Of a stretch of DNA of 64,000 nucleotides, positions 1-7,139 are shown piece after piece (position 1 is the first letter of the stretch; each line of letters begins with the position of its first letter). Below the pieces are notes generated by a model. It did not search any database, was not told where the DNA came from, and worked only from the letters and a program-made list of their open reading frames with translations. The stretch is from Rhodothermus marinus (GTDB lineage Bacteria; Bacteroidota; Rhodothermia; Rhodothermales; Rhodothermaceae), in contig NZ_AP019797.1 of assembly GCF_009936275.1 (NCBI RefSeq), forward strand, positions 2,401,890 to 2,465,889, in the 5' to 3' direction. The position numbers and the translations under genes are program-made.

Positions 1-545
1 ACTGGCAGAAAGCGGCCAACCTGCGCCTGCTCTTTGGCCACATGTGGGGCCATCCGGGCAAAAAACTGCTCTTCATGGGCGGCGAATTCGGCCAGCACCG
101 CGAATGGAACCACGACACGCAGCTCGAATGGCACCTGCTGGACCAGCCCTACCATCGAGGCATTCAGCTGTGGGTACGCGATCTGAACCATCTCTACCGT
201 ACGAATCCGGCCCTCTGGCACGACGGACCGGAAGGGTTCGAGTGGATCGACTTCAGTGACCGCGACCAGAGCGTGATCTGTTACCTGCGCAAGAATGCCG
301 GCCGCATGCTGCTGTTCGTGCTGAACTTTACGCCCGTGCCACGCGAGCACTACCGCGTGGGCGTGCCGATCGGCGGCCCCTGGCGCGAGGTGCTCAACAG
401 CGACGCGGTGGCCTACGGCGGAAGCGGCATGGGCAACTTCGGCCGCGTCGAGGCGGTGCCCGAGTCCTGGCACGGCCGCCCCTTCCACCTGGAGCTGACG
501 CTTCCCCCGCTGGCCGCCCTCATCCTGGAGCCGGAACACGGGTAG
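1..545 (+). CDS. glgB: 1,4-alpha-glucan branching enzyme, C-terminal part (5' end outside window)
   Basis: The frame is open from base 3 to the stop at 545 and gives about 180 residues of the C-terminal end of a GH13 branching enzyme, which makes alpha-1,6 branches in glycogen. The motif FMGGEFGQ followed by REWNHD and LEWHLL is the conserved region just after the catalytic barrel in GlgB. The rest is the C-terminal all-beta domain, ending in [14 protein letters not shown]. The start and the catalytic residues lie upstream of the window. No other glycogen gene is visible downstream, so the operon context cannot be judged. Confidence 0.95.
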   Translation, partial: WQKAANLRLLFGHMWGHPGKKLLFMGGEFGQHREWNHDTQLEWHLLDQPYHRGIQLWVRDLNHLYRTNPALWHDGPEGFEWIDFSDRDQSVICYLRKNAGRMLLFVLNFTPVPREHYRVGVPIGGPWREVLNSDAVAYGGSGMGNFGRVEAVPESWHGRPFHLELTLPPLAALILEPEHG

Positions 546-567
546 CCGTCCTGAAAAAACTTTAAAC

Positions 568-616
568 ACGGCACAGTCGTAGATAACGAGGACTGGCTAC
601 CAGAATCCTGTGCCGT
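568..616. promoter_or_regulatory. 9-bp inverted repeat just upstream of the DUF433 start
   Basis: ACGGCACAG at 568-576 is repeated as its exact reverse complement CTGTGCCGT at 608-616, 31 bases apart. The second arm ends one base before the ATG at 618, where a ribosome binding site would normally lie, and no purine-rich site is visible. Antitoxins commonly bind operators overlapping their own start, so an autoregulatory operator is plausible. An RNA hairpin covering the start is the alternative. Confidence 0.4.
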
Positions 617-617
617 T

Positions 618-869
618 ATGGACTGGCGTCCGTACATTCACGCTGACCCGGAAATCCTTCAGGGAAAGCCTGTTGTCAGAGGAACCCGACTCTCGGTTGC
701 CTTTATTCTCGGACTTTTTGCCGCGGGCTGGACGACGGAGCAGGTGCTTGAGAATTATCCGACCCTGACGCGCGAAGCGCTTCAGGCCGTCTTTGCTTTT
801 GCTGCGGAATGCCTGCGTGAAGAGGCACTATACGTTCTTCCAGCCAGCACGTCCCCATGCGATTCTTAG
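618..869 (+). CDS. DUF433 family antitoxin-like protein (orphaned)
   Basis: An 83-residue protein with the DUF433 hallmarks: HADPEILQGKPVVRGTRL near the N-terminus, then IL..FAAGWTTEQVLENYPTLT and an ALQAVFAFAAE helix. The domain is a small helix-turn-helix-like fold, usually encoded directly upstream of a DUF5615 PIN-like toxin. That partner is present here only as remnants: an ATG at 857 overlapping the end of this gene, and the toxin C-terminus at 1094-1150. The TAG stop (867-869) coincides with the first bases of an inserted repeat element, so the last residues may not be original. The last 10 or so residues (PASTSPCDS) look unconserved. It is probably an orphan antitoxin left behind after loss of the toxin. 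Confidence 0.8.
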   Translation: MDWRPYIHADPEILQGKPVVRGTRLSVAFILGLFAAGWTTEQVLENYPTLTREALQAVFAFAAECLREEALYVLPASTSPCDS

Positions 870-1095
870 AAGTCATCCGAAAAGTCGAAAGTTTATATTT
901 CGATGAGGTTTATAGCCTGCCGTTTGAAGCACGACCAGCGCGCTCGTAGTCAGGCACAGAGCGAAGCGGAGTGCCGTCTCGGGTGACGCCACTCCGGCTG
1001 ACGCCTTCGTGGCGTACTACAAACCCGTGCCTCTGACACACAACGCGAGAAAGCGCTGGCATGTCAGATTTCCCCTTGTTTTCCGGATAAGTTCT
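868..1095. mobile_element. 228-bp non-autonomous element with terminal inverted repeats and an internal REPIN (copy A)
   Basis: The left end AGAAGTCATCCG (868-879) and right end CGGATAAGTTCT (1084-1095) are inverted repeats with two mismatches. The element has no coding capacity of its own. Its reverse complement aligns over most of its length with 32592-32845 near the end of dnaE, including the stretch before the REPIN, the REPIN itself, the CGTGCTTCAAAC stretch after it and an AT-rich tail with CTATAAACCTCA. No target-site duplication is obvious. The element lies between the surviving ends of a toxin gene. Confidence 0.65.
946..1020 (-). repeat. REPIN copy A (75 bp, two inverted REP hairpins)
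   Basis: On the minus strand the unit starts GTAG-TAC, followed by the hairpin GCCAC...GTGGC with an inner GGC/GCC. A short spacer and the hairpin GGCAC...GTGCC follow, and the unit ends TGACTAC. Read on the other strand, the second hairpin is preceded by GTAG-TCA. Both hairpins therefore carry the GTAG head typical of REP sequences recognised by RAYT transposases. Copies B (32665-32739) and C (45283-45358) match at most positions. Confidence 0.75.
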
Positions 1096-1161
1096 GGAGG
1101 GAAAGTTTACCGTGATCGAGCGCGAACGCGTGCGTCAGCGTCCGCTGTAATTGGACCGTTT

Positions 1162-1587
1162 CTACCCACCTTCTCCCCAGAGCGTCAGCACTAAGCGGCG
1201 GGGGCCGCCGTGGTTGCGATGCTCGCACAGGTAGATGCCCTGCCAGGTGCCCAGCGCCAGCCGTCCGTCGCGCACCGGCAGCAGCAGACTGCTCCCCAGC
1301 AGCGAGGCCTTGATGTGCGCGGGCATGTCGTCGGGACCTTCCAGCGTGTGTGCAAAATAGGGCGCGCCGTCGGGCACCGCCCGGCTGAAGTAGCGCTCAA
1401 AGTCGGCCCGCACTTCCGGACTGGTGTTTTCGTTGAGCGTCAGACTGGCCGACGTGTGCTGGATGAACACGTGCAGCAATCCGACCCGTACTGAGCGCAA
1501 CTCCGGAAGTTGCGCCAGCACTTCGTCGGTGATCAGATGAAAGCCGCGCTCGCGCGGCCGCAGGGTGATCGTACGCTGCACCCACAT
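1162..1587 (-). CDS. yjbQ: YjbQ / UPF0047 family protein
   Basis: 141 residues. The family signature is visible as [26 protein letters not shown] in the first half, [15 protein letters not shown] in the middle, and a [25 protein letters not shown]-terminus. UPF0047 proteins are small trimeric beta-rich enzymes; weak thiamin-phosphate-synthase-like activity has been reported for relatives, but the physiological role is unsettled. The start ATG at 1587 was chosen because the family begins close to this residue and because it lies two bases after the hemD stop (1590). The longer frame upstream is shadow of hemD. It is probably the last gene of the hem operon, although its function need not be in haem synthesis. 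Confidence 0.88.
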   Translation of the reverse strand: MWVQRTITLRPRERGFHLITDEVLAQLPELRSVRVGLLHVFIQHTSASLTLNENTSPEVRADFERYFSRAVPDGAPYFAHTLEGPDDMPAHIKASLLGSSLLLPVRDGRLALGTWQGIYLCEHRNHGGPRRLVLTLWGEGG

Positions 1588-1589
1588 GG

Positions 1590-2306
1590 TTACGACGGGT
1601 TGGTTGCTTCCTGCAGTGCAGCCAGCAAGCCTTCCGGCGTGGGCGTTCGGGCGACGGCGGCCACCTCCCACCCTTCCTGCTGCAGGGCTGCGGCCGTCGT
1701 GGGTCCGATGGCAGCCACACGCACCTGCTCTCGGGCGATCGGAAGCCGTCGGGCTGCCTCCAGGCCGGACGGACTGAAAAATACGACCCAGTCGGGCGCT
1801 TCCGCAGGCAGTTCGGGCACGGACGGACGCGTGTCGTACACGACCAGCTCTTCCAGCGGCAAACCTTCCTCGCGGAGCAGCGTCGGCAGTTCGTCGCGCC
1901 GACGCGCCCCGCACAGAAACAGCAGGGGACGCTCCGGACGCAGTGCCTGCAGGATCAGCCGGGCCAGCTCACGCCCGGAGCCGGCCGTTTCGCCCCGCGG
2001 CTGCAGGCCAAGTTCCTGCGCGGCGGCAGCTGTGCGCGGCCCCACCACGTACACGGGCCGTCGACGCCAGGCCTCCAGGAGCGACCCCAGTCGCCGGACC
2101 GCCTCCACGGCGCGTGGGCTGGTGAAAATCAACCCGCCGTACGCCTCCGGCCGGGCCAGCACCGCCCGGAGTTGCTCGGTGTTAAGCCAGACCACCCTCA
2201 GCACCGGCAACACGAACGGCCGGTAGCCCGCCGCCCGCAGCGCTTGGGCAAAGGGATCCGAGTCGGTCGTTTCCACCCGGAGCAGATAGACCACCTCGCC
2301 CGTCAT
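1590..2306 (-). CDS. hemD: uroporphyrinogen-III synthase
   Basis: 238 residues, the usual length of HemD, which closes and inverts ring D of hydroxymethylbilane to give uroporphyrinogen III. The pattern is a two-lobed fold: an N-terminal strand [18 protein letters not shown], then [40 protein letters not shown] and [14 protein letters not shown] in the expected order. These are the weakly conserved landmarks of the family. It starts five bases after the hemC stop and precedes yjbQ, so it is cotranscribed with hemA and hemC. The sequence is divergent, as is normal for this family, and the operon context strengthens the call. Confidence 0.92.
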   Translation of the reverse strand: MTGEVVYLLRVETTDSDPFAQALRAAGYRPFVLPVLRVVWLNTEQLRAVLARPEAYGGLIFTSPRAVEAVRRLGSLLEAWRRRPVYVVGPRTAAAAQELGLQPRGETAGSGRELARLILQALRPERPLLFLCGARRRDELPTLLREEGLPLEELVVYDTRPSVPELPAEAPDWVVFFSPSGLEAARRLPIAREQVRVAAIGPTTAAALQQEGWEVAAVARTPTPEGLLAALQEATNPS

Positions 2307-2311
2307 GGCGT

Positions 2312-3250
2312 TCAGGTGTGCCGCCCGCGTATTTCTTCCAGAATCGCGCGGGCGCCCTGTTTCAGGAGCTTTTCGGCCAGTGCTTCCCCGACCGTCTCGG
2401 GCTCTTCGATGGCGCCGCGTTGCACGCCTTCCACCAGCTGGCGGCCGTCGAGCGAAACCACGCGCCCGCGCAGGACCAGCGTACCATCGGCTTCCACCGT
2501 GGCCAGCGCGGCCACAGGTACCTGACAGCCGCCCTGGAGCGCATGCAGCAGCGCCCGCTCGGCCCGCACGGTCGCGGCGGTGGGTGCGTGATGCAACGCC
2601 TGCAGCAGCGCACGTACGCGCCGGTTGGCCTCGGCGCAGACCACCCCGAGCGCCCCCTGGCCTACCGCCGGCAGCAGAATCTCCGGGGCGATGCGCTGGC
2701 GGACGCGCTCCTGCAACCCCAGGCGTTGCAGTCCGGCCTCGGCCAGAATCAGCCCGTGCCACCCTTCGGCTTCCAGTTTGCGCAGGCGCGTATCGACGTT
2801 GCCGCGCACCGGCACCACCTGCAGATCCGACCGCCAGGCCCGCAATTGCGCCTGGCGCCGCAGCGACGAAGTAGCCACCACGGCACCCGTCGGCAGATCC
2901 TCGAGGCGTCCCGCGTAGTCCGGATGCGCCACAAAGACATCCCAGGGCGAAGCCCGCTCCGGCACGGCCGCCACCACCAGCCCTTCGGGCATCTCGGTGG
3001 GCAGATCTTTCAGGGAATGGACGGCCAGGTCGATACGTCCCTCCAGCAGCGCCTGGTCCAGTTCCTTCGTGAAGAGCCCCTTGGCGCCGATCTTCGCCAG
3101 CGGCACGTCCTGAATATGATCGCCCGTAGTGCGAATGATTTCCACCTGCACCGATACGCCACGGGCTTCCAGAAAGGATCGGATCAGCGTGGCCTGCCGC
3201 AGCGCCAGCGCACTCCCCCGCGTTCCGAGGATCAGCGTCGGATCAGGCAT
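2312..3250 (-). CDS. hemC: porphobilinogen deaminase (hydroxymethylbilane synthase)
   Basis: 312 residues, standard length. HemC condenses four porphobilinogens into hydroxymethylbilane on a covalent dipyrromethane cofactor. The N-terminal LGTRGSALAL, the KGLFTKELD and AVHSLKDLPTE blocks, ATSSLRRQAQL, RGNVDTRL and the cofactor-attaching Cys242 in LQGGCQVPVAA are all present. The start at 3250 (MPDPTLILGTRGS) puts the first strand at the N-terminus as in homologues, and the start overlaps the hemA stop by eight bases, implying translational coupling. Confidence 0.97.
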   Translation of the reverse strand: MPDPTLILGTRGSALALRQATLIRSFLEARGVSVQVEIIRTTGDHIQDVPLAKIGAKGLFTKELDQALLEGRIDLAVHSLKDLPTEMPEGLVVAAVPERASPWDVFVAHPDYAGRLEDLPTGAVVATSSLRRQAQLRAWRSDLQVVPVRGNVDTRLRKLEAEGWHGLILAEAGLQRLGLQERVRQRIAPEILLPAVGQGALGVVCAEANRRVRALLQALHHAPTAATVRAERALLHALQGGCQVPVAALATVEADGTLVLRGRVVSLDGRQLVEGVQRGAIEEPETVGEALAEKLLKQGARAILEEIRGRHT

Positions 3251-4625
3251 GGTCCGCAGCGGAACGTTCCGGACGCACGGCCGGTCGCTCGACGAACGGA
3301 CAGGGTCCCTGCGCACGGGCGCGCTCCAGCAGCACCGACGGCTCGGGCAAACGAACCGCCTGCGCCTCCTCGCAGCTCGGACGGCTGAAGAGTTGCGCCA
3401 GCAGTTGAACGCCCCGCACAAAGTCGATGCTGTCCGGATCGATGCTCTTGAGCCGCACGATGGGAATGGCCAGCAGCTTCTGCATGATGGAGCGCGTCAG
3501 CCGGTCCAGCTCTTCCCGGTCGATCTCCGAAAAGCGTCGGTGGTGGCGTTCGATCTCCTGGCGCCGGATCGTCTCGAACGTGTCACGAATGGTCTGGATG
3601 ACCGGCTGCAGCGCCTGCTGGTGGAAGTACCAGGTAACGAACTCGTGCAACAGTTCGTCGCAGATCTGCCGGGCCTGTCGGGCGGCCTCGCGGCGCCGGG
3701 CTTCCACGGCAGCCTGGCGTGCCTTGACGGCGTCCAGATCCAGCACCCGGTAGCCGGGCAGCCGATCGATGGCCGGATCGATGTTGCGCGGTACGGAAAG
3801 GTCGATGAGCAGCAGCGCATGCTCCCGGCAGCGCGGCGGCACCATGTCGGCCGTCAGGACCGGCTCCGGCGCACCGGTGGCCACGATCACCAGGTCGCAC
3901 TGCGTCAGTACTTCGGCCCGCCGTTCCCAGGGAATGAGCTGCTCGCCGGGCTGCGCCAGTTCCTCCGCACGCCGATGGGTGCGGTTGGTCAGCATCAGCA
4001 CGGAAGGCGCCAGCGCGCGCAGCGCCTCCAGCGCCAGCCGGGCCATCTCACCGGCGCCCATCACCAGCACGCGCACCCCTTCCAGGTCTGGCTGACCCCG
4101 ACGGGCAAAATAACGCCGGGCAGCCTGCACGGCCACACCCGCCACCGACGTAGTGCCCTGATGCAGGCTCGTCTCGGAGGCCACCCGCTTAGCGGCCCGG
4201 AAGGCGCTGTGCAACAGCCGATGCATGACGGTGCCCACGCTGCCCGCCTCGACCGCCAGCCGGTAATCTTCTTTGATCTGCGAGAAGATCTGCGCGTCGC
4301 CCAGCACCTGCGAGCGCAACCCGCAGGTCACCTCCAGCACGTGGCGCAGGGCCGCCTCGTCCTGAAAGTGGAAGCTCTCGGCCTCCGGCCAGGAACGCCC
4401 GGCATGCTGGCTGAGCAGGGTCCGCACCGCCGCCACGTCTTCGTCCGTACCGTAGAGATAGGCCTCCGTCCGGTTACAGGTCGAAACCAGCAACAGCTCC
4501 CCTTCGTGCGCTTCCATCCAGACGGCGTACAACCTGCGCTTGGCTTCCCGATCCAGCGCAAACGCCTCGCGCACTCCTACCGAGGCCGTCTCGTGGTTCA
4601 GACCCAGCGCGTGGAACCCCTGCAT
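3243..4625 (-). CDS. hemA: glutamyl-tRNA reductase
   Basis: 460 residues. HemA reduces glutamyl-tRNA(Glu) to glutamate-1-semialdehyde with NADPH, the committed step of C5-pathway tetrapyrrole synthesis. The catalytic Cys50 lies in VSTCNRTEAY. The conserved GLRSQVLGDAQIFSQIKEDY block, the Rossmann motif VLVMGAGEMARLA, and ATGAPEPVL and IDLSVPRNIDP follow. The long C-terminal helical dimerisation domain ends in a low-complexity tail. ATG 4625 (MQGFHALGLNHETA) fits the usual HemA N-terminus; the open frame continues upstream without homology. It is the first gene of hemA-hemC-hemD-yjbQ and is divergent from pepQ across 178 bp. No feedback element is visible. Confidence 0.97.
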   Translation of the reverse strand: MQGFHALGLNHETASVGVREAFALDREAKRRLYAVWMEAHEGELLLVSTCNRTEAYLYGTDEDVAAVRTLLSQHAGRSWPEAESFHFQDEAALRHVLEVTCGLRSQVLGDAQIFSQIKEDYRLAVEAGSVGTVMHRLLHSAFRAAKRVASETSLHQGTTSVAGVAVQAARRYFARRGQPDLEGVRVLVMGAGEMARLALEALRALAPSVLMLTNRTHRRAEELAQPGEQLIPWERRAEVLTQCDLVIVATGAPEPVLTADMVPPRCREHALLLIDLSVPRNIDPAIDRLPGYRVLDLDAVKARQAAVEARRREAARQARQICDELLHEFVTWYFHQQALQPVIQTIRDTFETIRRQEIERHHRRFSEIDREELDRLTRSIMQKLLAIPIVRLKSIDPDSIDFVRGVQLLAQLFSRPSCEEAQAVRLPEPSVLLERARAQGPCPFVERPAVRPERSAADHA

Positions 4626-4803
4626 GTTACCCTGCGCCAATTTCTCCTTTTTGAGTCCTGAATTTACGGACAAAGGCCGTCGGGGTTCGTGAATCCCTGT
4701 AAAAGGTTGCATCCCGTCCGGGCTGGCAAGCTTCGGGCCACCCTTTTTTCTCGGCCCCGCGTTATCTTTTCCAGGACTGAAAGTTTCAAAACGCACCGGA
4801 TCC

Positions 4804-5922
4804 ATGTCGCAGACACCCCATGCGAAACGACTGGCGCGCCTGCAGCAGCTCCTGCAGGAGGCCGACATAGATGCCATAGCCCTGAACGCCAGTCCTACGT
4901 TGACCTACCTGACGGGCCTCGAAGTGCACCTGTCGGAGCGGCCGGTGGTGGGCATCTTTCCCGCTTCGGGCAAGCCGGCCCTGGTGCTTCCCGAACTGGA
5001 GACCGGCAAGCTGGCGTCGCTTCCGGTGGCGCTCGAAGCCTTCCCCTATGGCGAAAACCCGGACGCCTGGCCTGACGCGTTCACACAGGCGCTGCGCTTC
5101 TGTGGCCTGACGCGGGCGCAGCTCGGCGTTGAGCCGCAGTGGTTTCGGTTTCTGGAGCTTCGGTTGCTGGAAAAAGCCGCGCCGGAGGTGCGCGTCACCT
5201 CGGCCGAGCCACTGATCATGCGCCTGCGCAGCCAGAAAGACGCGGCCGAGGTGGCCGCCACGCGCCGGGCACTGGACGTGGCCTGGCGCGCGCTCGAAGC
5301 GACGCTGCCGGTAATCCGGCCGGGCGTCACCGAACGGGACGTGGCGGCCGAACTGACGCTGCAGCTCCTGCGGGCCGGTAGCGACCCCGAGCTGCCCTTT
5401 TCCCCTATCGTGGCTTTCGGACCGGAAAGCGCCAACCCGCACGCCGTGCCCGGCGACCGGTCACTGACGCCGCCCACGCTCGTCCTGATCGACTGGGGCG
5501 CACGCGTCGAGGGCTACTGCGCCGACCTGACGCGCATGTTCGCCTTCGGTCCGATCGACGACGAACTGGACCGCATCGTCCGGATCGTACTCGAAGCCAA
5601 CGAAGCGGCCCGGGCCCGCGTCGCGCCGGGCGTACCGGCCGGCGAGGTGGACCGCGCCGCCCGCCAGGTGATCGAACAGGCGGGCTACGGTCCCTACTTC
5701 ATCCACCGCACCGGCCACGGACTGGGACTGGAGATCCACGAGCCTCCGTACATCCGGGGCGACAACTCCGAGCTGCTGGCGCCGGGCATGCTCTTTACCA
5801 TCGAGCCCGGCATCTACCTGACGGGACGCGGCGGCGCCCGCGTCGAAGACGACGTGCTCGTCACCGAGACGGGCGCCGAAACGCTCAGCGACTACCCGCG
5901 CACGCTGCGCCGCCTGGATTAA
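4804..5922 (+). CDS. pepQ: M24B family Xaa-Pro peptidase
   Basis: 372 residues with the creatinase/prolidase arrangement: an N-terminal domain (about 1-130) and a C-terminal pita-bread metallopeptidase domain. The five metal ligands are visible: Asp230 in LIDWGA, Asp241 in CADLTRMF, His305 in HRTGHGLG, Glu334 in FTIEPGIY and Glu348 in ARVEDDVLV. It should hydrolyse Xaa-Pro dipeptides or N-terminal Xaa-Pro bonds in the cytoplasm. Whether it is a prolidase (PepQ) or aminopeptidase (PepP) cannot be decided from sequence alone. Its stop codon overlaps that of the convergent RuBisCO-like gene. Confidence 0.92.
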   Translation: MSQTPHAKRLARLQQLLQEADIDAIALNASPTLTYLTGLEVHLSERPVVGIFPASGKPALVLPELETGKLASLPVALEAFPYGENPDAWPDAFTQALRFCGLTRAQLGVEPQWFRFLELRLLEKAAPEVRVTSAEPLIMRLRSQKDAAEVAATRRALDVAWRALEATLPVIRPGVTERDVAAELTLQLLRAGSDPELPFSPIVAFGPESANPHAVPGDRSLTPPTLVLIDWGARVEGYCADLTRMFAFGPIDDELDRIVRIVLEANEAARARVAPGVPAGEVDRAARQVIEQAGYGPYFIHRTGHGLGLEIHEPPYIRGDNSELLAPGMLFTIEPGIYLTGRGGARVEDDVLVTETGAETLSDYPRTLRRLD

Positions 5923-7052
5923 GCAGCGTCCGGGTCGGAAAGTGCGGCGGCAGCCTCGGCCACACTCTCGACCAGGGCACGTGCCCGGGCCGTCAGTTCC
6001 GGTCCCGGATGAGCCCGGAGCAGGCTACCGCCGATGAGCAGCATGACGTCGCGCCCGAAGAACTCAACCAGTTCGCGCGCCCGCTCCACCTGCATCCCGC
6101 CGGCCGGCACCGGCAGCGCCGGCCGGTACGGTCCCCAGGGCTGGCGCGCCCGCTCGGCCAGCGCCCGGCACGTCGCCCGACTGTAGCTGAACCGTCCGCC
6201 AAAGCTCGGGAAGATGATCATGTCGGCCCCGTACAGACGGAACAGCTTCCCGAGCAACGTTTCAGGCAGGATACGCTGCGCGCCGGCAAAGCTGGGATGG
6301 GCCAGCACGGGCACCTCCAGATGCCGCGTGACCAGCTCGTAGAAGAACGGCAATCCCAGCAACATGGGCGCCAGCAGCACGGCACCCACGCCGCACTGCT
6401 GGGCGATTTCCGCCTGGCGCAGCACCTGCGCAGGCGTTCCCGACAGGCTGGGTGCGTACACGACGCGCCTGCCGGTGCGCGCCGACACCTCCTGCACCAC
6501 TTCCTGGCAGCGCCGCACGCGCTCCTCGAACGGGGCAAACGGATGATCGGCCCAGTAGTGATCGTCCTTGATCACGTCGATACCGCCCTCGGCCAGACTC
6601 CGGCACAGTACCGCCAGCTCGTCCACCGAAAGACCCACCGGCTTCAGCGCCGAGGCCGTCAGCGGCCGATCGTGCACGCCCAGCAATGCCCGCACCCCTT
6701 CGATCCCGAATCGGGGGCCGGGGAAGCGATCGAACAGCGCAGGCGGCAGCTCGAAGTCTTCCAGCACGACCTGTTCGTGCAGCGAGGCGTTGCCGAACAG
6801 CACGTTGACGAACTGGGCCGGGTCCACGCCGGCTGTTTCGACAGGCAACTGCAGCACCAGCCGGGCCCCGCCCGCTTCCAGCGGCTCCAGTTCCACGATC
6901 TCACCCATCAGGCGCTCGCGTACCACCGGCACGCGCAGCGCCACCTCTTCGGGCGTTTCGACGGTCTGCTCCAGCAGCAGCGCCCGGGCAAAGGTCCCCT
7001 GTTCCTCGGAAGGTACCTCCAGGCGATAGACAACTTCCAGGCGGGTATCCAT
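5919..7052 (-). CDS. RuBisCO-like protein (form IV), large-subunit fold
   Basis: 377 residues with the order of a RuBisCO large subunit: an N-terminal ferredoxin-like domain, then a TIM barrel. Landmarks are SALKPVGLS (Lys137 matching the first active-site lysine; the second Lys of TxKPK is Val here), GGIDVIKDDHYW (Lys162 at the carbamylated-lysine position, Asp164 kept, the magnesium-binding Glu replaced by His165), LAHPSFAG (His252), FPSFGGRF, PAGGMQ and LIGGSLLRAHPGP. The lost catalytic residues rule out normal carboxylase activity and place it among RLPs. Known RLPs act as enolases or isomerases in sulphur or sugar-acid metabolism, but no methionine-salvage gene is adjacent, so the substrate is unknown. 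The start is ATG 7052. Confidence 0.9.
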   Translation of the reverse strand: MDTRLEVVYRLEVPSEEQGTFARALLLEQTVETPEEVALRVPVVRERLMGEIVELEPLEAGGARLVLQLPVETAGVDPAQFVNVLFGNASLHEQVVLEDFELPPALFDRFPGPRFGIEGVRALLGVHDRPLTASALKPVGLSVDELAVLCRSLAEGGIDVIKDDHYWADHPFAPFEERVRRCQEVVQEVSARTGRRVVYAPSLSGTPAQVLRQAEIAQQCGVGAVLLAPMLLGLPFFYELVTRHLEVPVLAHPSFAGAQRILPETLLGKLFRLYGADMIIFPSFGGRFSYSRATCRALAERARQPWGPYRPALPVPAGGMQVERARELVEFFGRDVMLLIGGSLLRAHPGPELTARARALVESVAEAAAALSDPDAA

Positions 7053-7079
7053 TGAGGGCTCCCTGTTGGTTGAAGATAA

Positions 7080-7109
7080 AACAGGCGACCCGTAACCGAG
7101 TCGCCTGTT
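7080..7109 (-). terminator. hairpin terminator downstream of the T9SS cargo gene
   Basis: AACAGGCGAC (7080-7089) and GTCGCCTGTT (7100-7109) form a 10-bp perfect stem with a 10-base loop. On the minus strand it follows the stop at 7140 and is trailed by TTTATCTTC, a weak U-tract. It separates the cargo gene from the RuBisCO-like gene. Confidence 0.55.
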
Positions 7110-7139
7110 CATCCTACGTCTGACCGTACAATTGTTTTC

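Larger units (their letters stand above)
857..1150 (+). pseudogene. DUF5615 PIN-like toxin gene disrupted by a REPIN-bearing element
   Basis: An ATG at 857 overlaps the DUF433 stop and reads MRFL, the usual first residues of DUF5615 proteins. The sequence then runs into a 228-bp repeat element. Directly after it, 1094-1150 reads in frame as LEGKFTVIERERVRQRPL and a stop, which fits the conserved C-terminus of DUF5615 toxins (a V-I-E-x-x-R-V-R-x-R-P-L type ending). About 90 interior codons are missing, so the event was an insertion with deletion or a replacement, not a clean insertion. The family assignment rests on the paired ends and on the DUF433 neighbour. Confidence 0.7.
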
